Assembly (NCBI GenBank): GCA_003013855.2
Contig: PVNU02001287.1
Location: forward strand, 372,001 to 436,000
DNA: 64,000 nucleotides
DNA from: Liriodendron chinense
Taxonomy: Eukaryota > Streptophyta > Magnoliopsida > Magnoliales > Magnoliaceae
Direction of reading: 5' to 3'
The translations under genes and the position numbers were made by a program. Position 1 is the stretch's first letter. Each line of letters opens with the position of its first letter. A model generated the notes under the pieces. That model searched no databases, was not told the origin of the DNA, and saw only the letters and a list, made by a program, of their open reading frames with translations. This document shows positions 10,661 through 20,897 of this stretch, piece by piece.

Positions 10661-12593
10661 TGCGGATGGTTAGGCATATATTTCCCGTGGACTTACGGAG
10701 TGGATCTCTTCCAGTATTTTCACACTGATCACGCACCTCTTTATCGCTATAGAAAACTTAACATGATAACGCGGTCGTCTGATTGGATAGCTTCCAAAAT
10801 TGGCAATTGGGCAGAGATTTGTTTCTACCACTTTCCTGTTTCTGATGCCGGAGAAGATCGAGAAGTTGTTGACAATGAACATTCTGTGGATGTCACTGGT
10901 AGGGAATTTCTGGTGTCTATTCGTACTGCCTCACTTCCGCTACGCGAAGGAATAGAGTTATGGCGAGAACCTTATTACCCTAGTCGGTTTGCCAGGCAAT
11001 TTGGGTATGATCAGGGTGTTCCGATGACGTTACCAGATGTAACTAAAGTAGAGCGGGCATATGGTACAGGTCCTGTTCATTGGGAGTGGATATGGCATCA
11101 ACTTTTGATGACGCGAACAGGGGCGAGATTCATGCTTCCCGGCCTCTATCGGAAGACTAGTGGTTCTTATAGCTGGCTGAGATGGTGGGTGCATCAGTAT
11201 GCTCTGGTCCGGAAAAACAGCTCTGTTGATGATCCACTCTACATTCTTCCTCCAGGGCTGACAGAGGTCCTTCTTGACGGATTGGGTTATTATAGAGAGC
11301 AGGCGGAAGCGTATTTATCGTCGAGCATTAAGCATAAGATCTCCCTGAGTGTGTCAATTGACCATCGTAAGGAGGATACCGCGTTGGATGGCTGGCATAC
11401 TTTCGGAATACCTTTAGCGAAATGGTCTCAAGAAGTCGGGTTCACACGTCTTCTGGTGATTGGAGGTGATAAGGATGCCGGTCGGTTAATTAGTGATGAT
11501 GACCCGACGATGATTGGGCCAACGAAGGCAATATCAGACCATGCTAGCATGAGAGAGCAGGCTGAGCCGATTGGAGAGGATAATCTGCGAGGGTCCACTA
11601 CGCCGGGGAATAACACGACTGTATCTGTAGCCCCTGGTGCTTCCAGTGTTGAGGGTATGGCGGAGTCGCCAGCGGTAACTGAAATAATCGATACTGATAG
11701 TGACACTACTGAACTTCTGGATGTGATCTCGACACCACTGACTGAGACTATTAAGCCTTTCCCTGATGCGACGATACATACTGCAACTTCCTCAGAACCT
11801 GTATTCAACCCATCTTTCGGTATAGTTCCTTCATAGTTCCTTGGTGTATTCTTTTTCTATACTTGTCATTTCATTGCATACTCGCTCTGTTCCTCTTGTT
11901 GCAGATACTGTTAATTTTGAGGCGGCTACCCACGGAGCATTCGATGTTCCCTGTTTCGATCATTTAGACTGTTTCGGGCAGAGCGTACTAAGGGGTTTAC
12001 TATCTAATATTTCAAGGGCGTTGGCTGAACCAAGCGAGTGGCATACACTAGGAGCAGGGGTGAAGGCATTGGAAGCTTGTGCAGGAGTAATCGGGCCTGA
12101 TGTATCCGAAATAGTCTGTCGTATTTCTTCTTTCGAGGATTCTGTTACGCAGGTTATTATGACTGAACGGATTGAACCTGACCCTACGGCTGAGGAGAAA
12201 CGGCGAGTGTTGTCTTCTTTGCGGCCTGTCATAGAGCAGCGAGAACATTCGGCAGTTAATGCTAGAACAACCTTAGAAGATAGCGAGACTCAACGTCGCG
12301 GGTGTATTAATCATCTTGCTGACGTTAAATCTGAGATCGCGCGGCTACAAACGGAAGAAACGGCCATAAATCTTGAGGTTGCCCGCCTTGATCTTGTCGT
12401 CAATCAAAACCGTGCTAAGGTCGCACAACTCGAGAGTGAAGGAGAGGCGGCACGCAAGCAAGTGGAAGATTTAGAAATCAAACTTCGTGATATTCTGAAT
12501 CCTGCGCTAACGCTAACGGAGGTAAAGGCCACCATGGAGGCAACGCGGAAGGATGTGATGAAGTTCATAACAGGATGCCTGGAGAAGTTGTAA
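10661..12593 (+). pseudogene. Tat-1 antisense ORF, plant-mobile-domain-like, spliced, 5'-truncated
   Basis: An open frame runs from before 10661 to 11819 and resumes at 11905-12593. A GT...AG intron of 85 bp (11820-11904, donor GTATAG, acceptor TTGCAG) joins them in frame, in phase 1. The N-terminal half has a plant-mobile-domain-like tract (YYPSRFARQFGYDQGVP; WLRWWVHQYAL). The middle is S/T/D-rich. The C-terminal half is a coiled coil (IARLQTEETAINLEVARLD...). It runs opposite to gag, as in Tat-lineage elements with an extra antisense ORF. The start is lost at the junction near 10660; the upstream Met at 10631 is chimeric. Its function is unknown. It is open apart from the truncation. Confidence 0.7.
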
Positions 12594-13959
12594 TTCTGTT
12601 CTTTTGCTTTCTTTTACGGTCATTGTCAGACAAAAATAGTATTAGACAGCTGTCCTGAATACCCAACTGTCACTTGTATCCGACGTAATTGACATCAGAA
12701 CTTGTTAGCTGCATGCTTCATGATCTAAAATAATGACAATGATTCTTTTGCTAAACCACTACTTGGTGTTATGTGTTTAAGACTAGTATGCATGAAATGA
12801 TGTATTATGTACGAATTTAATGTAAGCTGAATATACCAAAGCATAAAAATGGAAGAACCCATAAGAATAATACTTCCCTTTTTACTCAACCTGTGTATCC
12901 TTGGGTCATCACTTTCGAGAGACATTTGTGTCATAAGTCCAAAACTTTCTTTTAGCTCCATGTTTTCAGGTTTATATGTCATCCTTCATGGCCTGTCCCC
13001 AGTCATTTCTTTCTGCAGACTTGATATTTTGATAATATATTAGGGCTCGCTCCCAGTCGTCTTCTTCTTATAAACTCGAGTTTCTCATAATATATTGGGG
13101 CTTACCCCCAGTGCATCCGGCTCACCACTTTGCAAGACCACTTCATTCTAATGAGACAGATCTTGTGCTTTAGGAATCCGTGACAAATACCCGTCCGATC
13201 ATAATCTTTAATTGCATATTCTTGTCGCAGAATTCTTCATAAGAAAAAGTTGTCGATATTTTCAAGGTGAGGTGATACATAATAGAATGCTCTAATCGTC
13301 TTCATATAAGGCCGTATATATAAATATGTATACAGGAGATTCCCAGTCGTGACTTATCTTCCTATTCAGTAGAAGAATAATGCAATAATGATGGGAGATC
13401 CATGACATAATACGAAAGCTGGATATAGATAGCGATGTTCTGATCATCTTCATATAAAACTTTGTGCATAAATATGAGAGATTGATGATAATAGAGTATC
13501 CCGGCTATCTTCATAGAGAACCACATATACATATATATGAGAATCCATCAATTCTGAAGTATTTTCCTATTAAGCAGAGGAATGCCAGAATACCAAGATA
13601 CTTAATATGAGAACCTGTGACGAAGATACCATAATAGGGGATGTCGTGATTTGCGTAGACTTTCTATAAGATATTCCCTCCTGATTCGACCTGTCTGATG
13701 AGGATATAATAAGTCGGTTGATGATTCGTGGAGTCGATTCTTTAATATCCTCCGAATATGGTACCTGTCACTAAGAAGAGCTCTACGAACATTTTATATT
13801 CATATGCACAACAGTATGATGTGAGTGAGCCTGTAAACAAGTACGAAGCACAACATACAGATGAAATAGATGCATGAGAGAGAACATAAGTATATCCATA
13901 TCTACTTTATAAACCGTCAGAACTATTTGTAAGCGCTCACGATTATTGAAGCTTAGGAA
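12594..13959. other. Tat-1 spacer between antisense ORF and gag
   Basis: No coding sequence is supported. Two copies of an ATAATATATT-GGGCT-CCCAGT block lie at about 13031 and 13089. Three loosely related tracts containing ATCTTCATA...ATATGAGA lie at about 13290-13560, so the spacer is partly built of decayed repeats. This is where pol would sit in a complete Tat element. The 3' ends of two convergent transcription units would meet here. Confidence 0.6.
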
Positions 13960-16732
13960 ACGGAGTTCTTCGAGCGAAGTTCTTCCTAAGTGATATCTAT
14001 TGGAACCGTACTGGCCGGGGTTCCATCGGACCCTTCCATTTTCAAACTGACGACGCCTTGGTTTATTATCTTTTGTATCTTTCCTTTCAGAACGAAGCAT
14101 TGCTCGGTTTTATGGCCTATACATCTGTGATATTCGCAATAGTTGGGATCATTCATGCGTCCTACTTCTGCTGGTCAAACAGACTTTGGGAGTCGCAATT
14201 TTCTTTCTTCGATTAGCCGCTCCATAATTGGGACAAGGTCTTTAATGTCAAATGTATACGGTCCGTTCTTTTCGTCTCGCTCGCTGATTGTCATGTGCTG
14301 CGAGTTCTGAGGTTCTTTGCCCTTGTCTTGTGTCCTCATTACACTGGACTCTGCCTCATGTCCTGGATTCGGTCGTTTTCGGCTTCTAGGGCTCTTTCTT
14401 ACGTCTACCTGTGTCCTCTTTCTCATTTTGCGTCTTGACTTTTCTGCTTGAGATCGTGTTTCCGAAACGGATTGCTCTATCATGCGAACCTCTGCAGCCA
14501 GGTTACGAAGGGTGAAAGAGATATTGCCTAGCAGTTCGTATGGGATCATGGAGTCTGAACCCAACATACGCGCATTCGCTTGCTCAGTGTAGCTCTGTTG
14601 TCTTACTTCAACAACATTACGGGCTGCCCCCCGTGCTTCTTCTTCCAACTGTTGGACAGGCATAGCGGTACTAGGGGTCGCTTTCTGTGAGATCAAGATG
14701 GCTAAAGCCTCCCGAACTTCTCCCATCTGTTCAGATAGCTCTATATGGGCTTGGGCCAATTCGCTGACTTTCTCTCGAATTGCCGACAATTCGACATCGT
14801 GTCCTGCCGATTCCCTTTCTTCGACAGCCTGTACCATTGTTGTTTGTACCAGTCTTTCATCATGAACTGGTGGTATCATAGGTGCTATTGTCACTACGAC
14901 TGACGTTGCCCGACTGATTTCTTCTGTCATTAGCTTAATGGTACCCTGGTCGATCAATCTCTGCACTTTCCCTTTCAAGATGAGGCATTCCCCCGTCTCA
15001 TGTCCCAGGATTCGATGATACTTACAATAATTGGGGGCATCCGTTTGTCCTGCTTCCTCTGGTCGGATCAGCTCTGGCAATTGTAGTTCCCCTTCTTCGA
15101 CTAGGTGTTCCATTATTGGAACAAGGTCTTCCGGGTCAAACGAGTAACGTCCTTCTACCCTGCCCTGTCCGACGATCGTTATCTTCTTCAATTTTCCTGG
15201 CCCTTCGGCTCTGAACTGAATTTCTGCTGGCTTACCTTTAATCTTGTGTTCTGGATGTAGCCGCTTTCGATCTTTCGAGGCTTTGCTTTTGTCGACGTAA
15301 CTTGATGTGGCCATCTTCCAGACCTCACGCTTCGGTCTTTCTGCTTTGAACTGCATTCTCAGTGCGGCTTCCTCTACCATATGGGCCTTTGTCACTAGGT
15401 CCCTAAACGTTGAGAAATTGTGTCCAGATAAACCGAACGAGATTATTGGGTCCATGGCTTGCGTACACATCTTGACTTGCTCAGGCTCGCTAGGCAACTC
15501 TCGGCATCGCGCTGCTATGGCTCCCCATCTATCAATGAACGCCTCGATTGACTCTCCTTGCCTCTGATGGACTAAGGCTAATCCGTCAGCGAGACTTCTC
15601 GCTCAGTGGAGAAAAATTTGGAAATGAACAAATCTTGCATCTGATCCCAGGTCTTGATGGACCCTGCGGGTAATGACATATACCATTGAAATGCCTTTCC
15701 AGTCAGCATCGACCCAAACAATCGGAGGCAATAGTGAGGTACTACGGACAAATTCCCTAGCACCGTCATGAATTGGGTCATATGTTCCTCTGGTGACCCT
15801 TTCCCGTCGAATTGTGGGAAGTCGGGATGCTTAAATTTGTCAGGGAATGGGATTTCGTTAACTTCGGACGGATACGGTACCCAATATATATATTTTCCTA
15901 TCTTCTCCTTTTCTCTTTCCTGACTCATTAGGTTCCCGACTTTCTGGGACAACTCTTCTTTTGTGGCATGAGATGATTGTGGCGGTGCATGCTCGAATGT
16001 AACATTCCTTGGGTGAATTTGTGGTTCTACGGCTACTGGTTCTCCTGTCGTATCCTGTGACTCTCCCAGTGGTTGTCCAAAGGGAACGGTTAGGCTTCTG
16101 ACTGCCCCCTGGGCGACTAGAGCCACTAATGCTTCTTTTATTTCTCTGATCTCTCTGGATGTGTCTTCTTGGACCTGAATGATTTCATCTATTTGCTCTT
16201 GGATCGGAGGCAGCTCTGTATCTTGTTCGCTCTCCTCCCTTTCTACGACTTGTACCACTGCAACCTGCACTCGCTGTGGTCTAGCACTGGTCATATTGGT
16301 TTCAGTAGAGCATGCCTTCATTGCAGTCTCGGTCAATCCCCGGATAGTAAATTGATTCGGTGTTTTGACTGATAGTGTTGTTCCCGTCATTACCGAAAAA
16401 TCGGCAGCGACGAAGGAGAATTCTGGCCTGGGTGACACGATAGCTCTAATAGCATTGCAGGTTTCATTCCTGCGGACCGGCTTCCACTGTTTCCTCACAC
16501 TGCTTTGTGTCTTCGCTGTTTCTGCTCTAACTGAAGTCACTTGTCTGCTTTCGGCTTTCTTTGGTGATCGGCGTCTCTGGACGAGTTGCCAATCGGCTTC
16601 AGGAATCACCGTTTCTGCTGTCATGAGGTGAGGGAAGTAAAATCCCCCAGAAGCTAGGAAGAACATAGTGGCTGTTATTTGTATAGTTTTGATGGTTGAT
16701 TCTTTTCTGTCTTTCTGCATAGTCACACGCAC
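13960..16732 (-). pseudogene. Tat-1 gag with two zinc-knuckle modules
   Basis: Minus-strand gag. The frame 15578-16732 has a charged N-terminus and the capsid-like tract PFPDKFKHPDFPQFDGKGSP...GKAFQWYMSLPAGSI. A one-base frameshift near 15580 leads to 14175-15497 (RQGESIEAFIDRW...), with the finger CKYHRILGHETGEC near 15000. A second, diverged module follows: LVPIMERLIEERKLRLPKSV, then a TGA at about 14172, then the in-frame finger CEYHRCIGHKTEQC near 14100. Both fingers follow CX2HX4HX4C, a form common in Tat-type gag. The repeated module VPIMExLxEExxLxLP-finger suggests internal duplication. Lesions make it a pseudogene. Confidence 0.82.
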
Positions 16733-17067
16733 ATTAGAACATCCTGCACCTCTAAAAGGAGAGAAGATGCGTCCTTACCAATCGCGATATGGCTCAATGA
16801 TCGACAGAAGCATATAAGTACGAATCATATGCATGCCATGCAAGATTTTCAAATTCTTTTAGAAAACTTTTGCTTTAAAGATGAAGGGAAGAACGTTCCC
16901 GTTGAGAGTCGCCAGTTTGGCGCCCGTAAAGGCGCCGAACATTTCTCCTAGCGAAACTTTCTTACGTATACATCTGTGTTTGTGAATGATTTATCTTAGG
17001 ATGTTTCTTTACTCAGAGATAACCAAAGATTCTGGTATTATTCGATTCCCCAGCAGAGTCGCCAGTT
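16733..17067 (-). other. Tat-1 leader with PBS at 17047-17064
   Basis: The PBS complement at 17047-17064 reads TCCCCAGCAGAGTCGCCA, so the PBS is TGGCGACTCTGCTGGGGA, a form widely seen in Tat/Ogre-type elements and usually assigned to tRNA-Arg. It lies three bases from the LTR edge. A partial second copy, AGAGTCGCCAGTTTGG, occurs about 140 bp further into the leader, near 16908. The remainder shows no features. Confidence 0.75.
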
Positions 17068-17693
17068 TGTTAGAACTTAGAAAAAGCGGGAAGATAAAGA
17101 TCTACTCGTTAGCAGTCTTTCTTCCTTTCTTTCATGTTTCGATTATTCTGGGGGAATTCTGAGTATAAAGACATTCATAGACAATCATTAGCAATCACAA
17201 AGTGTACGCGAGAAAGCACCGAGAGGTGAATTTTATTCCAGAGATTCCGAGATCTTTTACATTCCGGGCTGTGAACTGGTCACGAACCCTTAATTACATC
17301 AAAGGATGATCACCCTTGATTAAAAGGCAAAAGTAAATGCATGCATGTATCATAAATGAATTAAATAAAGCATTAAAGGAGCATAAATATAAATAAAGCA
17401 CAGCATAGACCACACAGAGATTTTTACGTGGAAACCCTTACGGGAGAAAACCACGGCACAAAGCGACAAGATTCCACTATGAATTTCAGTTATACAGTAG
17501 ATGGAATATCAAAGGGATAAAACTCGGATAGATCAAGCAAGTAGTTTAAATCGTCAGGGATTATAGTCTCAAGTTCATGGTCGCCGAGACCAAGTCTAGG
17601 ATTTATTATGGAATACTTCACCGTTAAGATCAGTTAGATGTTGGTCCCATACTCCTCGGGTATTCCTAGTTGAGTAGCAACCAGGATTTTAAC

Positions 17694-18027
17694 CGAGTCG
17701 TGTATCTCAGTGTCATGACGCGTCTCTATGGACGATATGACTTTCAGAAATACACTCCACGGCGTCCACTTACTGCAACCAGGGCCAGTGACCGTCTCAG
17801 TTGGACGGGTGACTTACTGGAGGGCACTCCATGGGGTCTTTGTGCAAACAGGGTTTCGACCGAGTCGTATATCTCAGTGTCATGACGCGTCTCTATGGAC
17901 GATATGACTTTCAGAAATACACTCCACGGCGTCCACTTACTGCAACCAGGGCCAGTGACCGTCTCAGCTGGACGGGTGACTTACTGGAAAGCACTCATTC
18001 CCTTAGCCACTCAACTGACGGATCCCG
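17694..18027. repeat. 167-bp tandem duplication in Tat-1 LTR
   Basis: The block starting CGAGTCGTGTATCTCAGTG at 17694 recurs at 17861 with few changes and includes GACGCGTCTCTATGGACG. Two apparent ORFs with the same peptide (DFQKYTPRRPLTATRASD) come from the duplication and have no sign of being genes. Confidence 0.85.
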
Positions 18028-18944
18028 CCTTGGACAGGACACACATCAACTGGTCTTAACGATGAAGTATTTCAGACGTTTAGAATTCTTTCATTGTGGT
18101 TTCCAATGATAACCATAATCCCCTTCGATTTAGTTTTGTATCTTGATTCGAAATGAAATATATTCATGCAATGGATGCAAATGAGTACAGTACAGAGTAA
18201 CTATGTTTTATGCATGTTCAAGAGAAGATTGCATTTATGCTAGATGCTCAGTGTATCAGACAAATTATGCATTTGATTTGATCAATTGGCTTCGTATATA
18301 TCTTTGTGTCATCGATGTTTTACCCTCGCGTCTTTGAGATCGCGATTGATTTCATTTGGCATTAGTAGATTTTCGGGCCATCAGGGCACTTCCCAGGGCC
18401 TGTTTACGATCTGATCGGAGGATTTGGTGAATTCCTATTAGATCGTCTTTGGATAGAGGCGGATTATGTCCACGAGAGTCACAGTGCGATCGCATTTCGA
18501 TTTGTTTAGCATGGGTCAATTTCTGAGCCAACAGGGCACTTCCCAGGGCTAAAAACGACTAAGTAGTGGACCTGTTTATGGTCTAATCAAGGTTTCTCGG
18601 AGATCCTGAGATCAGGTAATCTCATTGTAATGCATGATTATGGTGTATCATGTTATGGCGGAGAGAAGTCTCCCTCTCGGATTCAATCAAATTCCGCCCG
18701 ATCCCTCTCGATTTCGGCCATTTTCGGTTCTTTCGGAGGGATTTCCGAGGTTTGCAATATTGGCTAAGTGTTGGCCATTTTGATCAAATTGCTGATTTGG
18801 CCCACTTAACATCGACCGTTGGTGAATCCGGTCCGGGGGTTGGATAGAGGACATTGATGTGTGTCTAGGAGTGCTGACGCGATCAGAAGGCGGGCCACGT
18901 CGAAGGCGGGCCACATCATGGAAGGCCCCACTTCCCCATCAGCG

Positions 18945-19740
18945 TCCAGGCGCATGGGAGGTTGGGTTGGGCGCATGTTTCATTAGACATGGGCGCATGT
19001 CTTAAGTGGATGCATGTTGTCCACCCCAGGCGCATGTGAATGCTACAAATGCATCAAGCGCATGTGAATGCTACAAATGCAGGGTTATTAGGCGCATGTG
19101 AATGCTACAAATGCATGGTTATCAAGCGCATGTGAATGCTACAAATGCAGGGTTATTAGGCGCATGTGAATGCTACAAATGCATGGTTATCAAGCGCATG
19201 TGAATGCACATGCGTCCAACATCCCAACTATGGGCGCATGTCCCATGGTACTTAGGGATTTTCGCGCATTTCCCCTCCCCAGAATGGGTGAGCGCATGTC
19301 ACTATGTGACTTGGAGGATTTTGCTCCGGTGGGAGAAACCCCTTTCCGGCGAAGGCATCCGGCGAAGTGTGAGCGCATGTGGATAGTCGACTGAGGATTC
19401 CGGCAAGGATTTTACCTTGCTCTGCCGATCCTTTCCAGATAATGAAGTCTCTCTCCCTCTCAACAAGTGAGTGGGGTATTTATAGCACTTAATCGGGTAG
19501 CTACTTGGGTACCGGGCGCATGTGGTTTGCAAAATGGAGGGCATGCGCATGGAAATATTTGGAGAGACGAGTCATGCGCATGTTGTGGGGATCATGCGGA
19601 TGGAAATATTTGGAGAAACGAGTCATGCGCATGTGATGGGATCATGAGCATGTCCCCATGCACCAGGCGCATGTGGCATAGCATGGGCGCATGTGCCACT
19701 GGTATGGGCGCATGTGGCCTCTGTTTTGGTCGCATGTGGC
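18945..19740. repeat. GCGCATG(T) array in Tat-1 LTR
   Basis: The word GCGCATG, mostly GCGCATGT, occurs more than twenty times. At 19029-19210 it lies inside a tandem repeat of about 34-36 bp (GCGCATGTGAATGCTACAAA plus ATGCA with a short variable tail). From 19516 to 19736 it is dispersed, sometimes as the palindromic CATGCGCATG. The dispersed copies lie upstream, on the minus strand, of the TATAAATA at 19477-19484; the tandem core lies downstream. Confidence 0.85.
19477..19484 (-). promoter_or_regulatory. Candidate TATA box of Tat-1 LTR
   Basis: The minus strand reads GTGCTATAAATACCCCAC. Its position between the dispersed GCGCATGT copies and the tandem core fits a promoter with an upstream array. 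No transcript evidence is available. Confidence 0.5.
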
Positions 19741-19929
19741 CCCACTTAGCATATTTTCATGATTTTTGTAATTTTTATTTTATTTAGAATATTGAAAAGG
19801 GAGAGAGAGAGCTCTCATGCGTATGTGGTGAGAGAGTGAATGCATGTTTCCTTAATACATTCGCATGTGGAGAGAGAGTGAACAAATGCATGTAGAAATA
19901 TGCACGCAATGACTTCAAACTTGCTACTT

Positions 19930-20165
19930 AAGGTTTTTCGGGCATTCCGGATCATTTGGCGGTAATCCGCATGTCTGATTCCAGTCCAAAATGGTACCTG
20001 TAGGCTTTTGGGCCCTTATAGTCGGATAAGTCAGGGCAAAAAATGCATTTGGAAGCGCGCTGGTAAAAATATGCATCGTGCGACCTCGAAACTTGCAGGT
20101 TAAGGGTTTTAGGGCGTTCCGGATCATTTGGCGGTAATTCGCATGTCCGATTCCACCCCGAAATA
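19930..20165. repeat. Diverged repeat pair of about 174 bp in Tat-1 LTR
   Basis: TTCCGGATCATTTGGCGGTA is present at about 19945 and about 20119, with matching flanks (GCATGTC-GATTCCA; AATATGCA-CG-GCGACCTC...). The copies have drifted apart more than the 167-bp duplication. Confidence 0.75.
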
Positions 20166-20309
20166 GCATTCATAGGTTTCAGTCAAGATTGCGCATGTTA
20201 GGGCGGCACTGGCATTTTTCGAGTATTTCGGATCTCGAAATCAGTCCGAATCATTGTAGATGGACCGTTGAATACCATTTTATAATGGGTATAAATTTGA
20301 GCCCCAACA

Positions 20310-20897
20310 ATAGTGGAGAAGCTCTGATGCATCGGAATCATCTAGAAATTGCGTAAGGTTACACAATGCACACAGAAAATCAGAGCTTGTAGAACACGCA
20401 CTGTTACGCAGACGACCGGTCGCACAACCGGTCTGAGCTCCTGGACGACCGGTCGCAAAAACGCAAAAAACGTCCAGAGAGTTTTCATAAATTCTGAGCC
20501 CAAGATTTTAATTCAAGGACCAATCGCACGATCGGTCTGAACAGTGGACTACCGATCGCACGACCGGTCTTGGATGGTCCAGCAAGGTTTGCAATGAAGT
20601 CCCTTCTAATGAGTGTTCGGACTGGTCGGACGACTGGTCCTAGGCTATGGACGACCGGTCTTGGCTGCTTTTTTCTGCCTTCTTTTCTTTCTCATTTTGC
20701 TTCCTTCTTCCATCCTTTGACGCTTAATCTTGTGATCTTCAATGCCCATAATTAGCGTCTTTAAGCCTTCTATTGATGAATCTTCACTCTCATTCCTATA
20801 ACCACAAAACCATGCATTAGTTGGGTCTTTAATCATGTATTTCAAGCATAGTTAGTGATAAAATGGGGTTAGAATATACACATTTAAGCACTCAACA
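20310..20897 (-). repeat. Right remainder of Ath-1 5' LTR after Tat-1 insertion
   Basis: The ATAGT that starts this block is the Tat-1 target duplication. The block matches 9444-10031 almost base for base, including its own GACCGGTC array at about 20409-20662. It ends ...CTCAACA and passes into Ath-2 gag. Together with 8464-9448 it makes one whole LTR cut by Tat-1. Confidence 0.88.

Larger units (their letters stand above)
10641..20309 (-). mobile_element. Tat-1: Tat-type Ty3/gypsy element lacking pol, left end missing
   Basis: In minus reading the order is a 3242-bp LTR (17068-20309), a PBS (17047-17064), a leader, gag (about 13960-16732), a spacer, then an ORF in the opposite orientation (10661-12593). 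An antisense extra ORF at the 3' end, long LTRs and this PBS type are known for Tat/Ogre/Retand relatives. No protease, RT, RNase H or integrase is present between gag and the antisense ORF. The left LTR is missing: the antisense ORF starts abruptly at the junction with duplicated Ath-2 gag. The target duplication is ATAGT at 20310-20314 and 9444-9448. Confidence 0.82.
17068..20309 (-). repeat. Tat-1 5' LTR, 3242 bp
   Basis: In plus reading this is TGTTAGAACTT...GCCCCAACA, bounded on the left by the PBS and on the right by the ATAGT target duplication. It holds a 167-bp tandem duplication (17694-18027), a dense GCGCATG(T) array (about 18945-19740) with a 34-36-bp tandem core, a minus-strand TATAAATA at 19477-19484 and a pair of about 174-bp repeats (about 19930-20165). 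There is no coding sequence; short ORFs in it come from these repeats. Confidence 0.82.

Noticed and set aside
17670..18109. Two near-identical plus-strand ORFs with the peptide DFQKYTPRRPLTATRASD
   Set aside because: They are products of the 167-bp tandem duplication in the Tat-1 LTR, with no family resemblance and no context of a gene.
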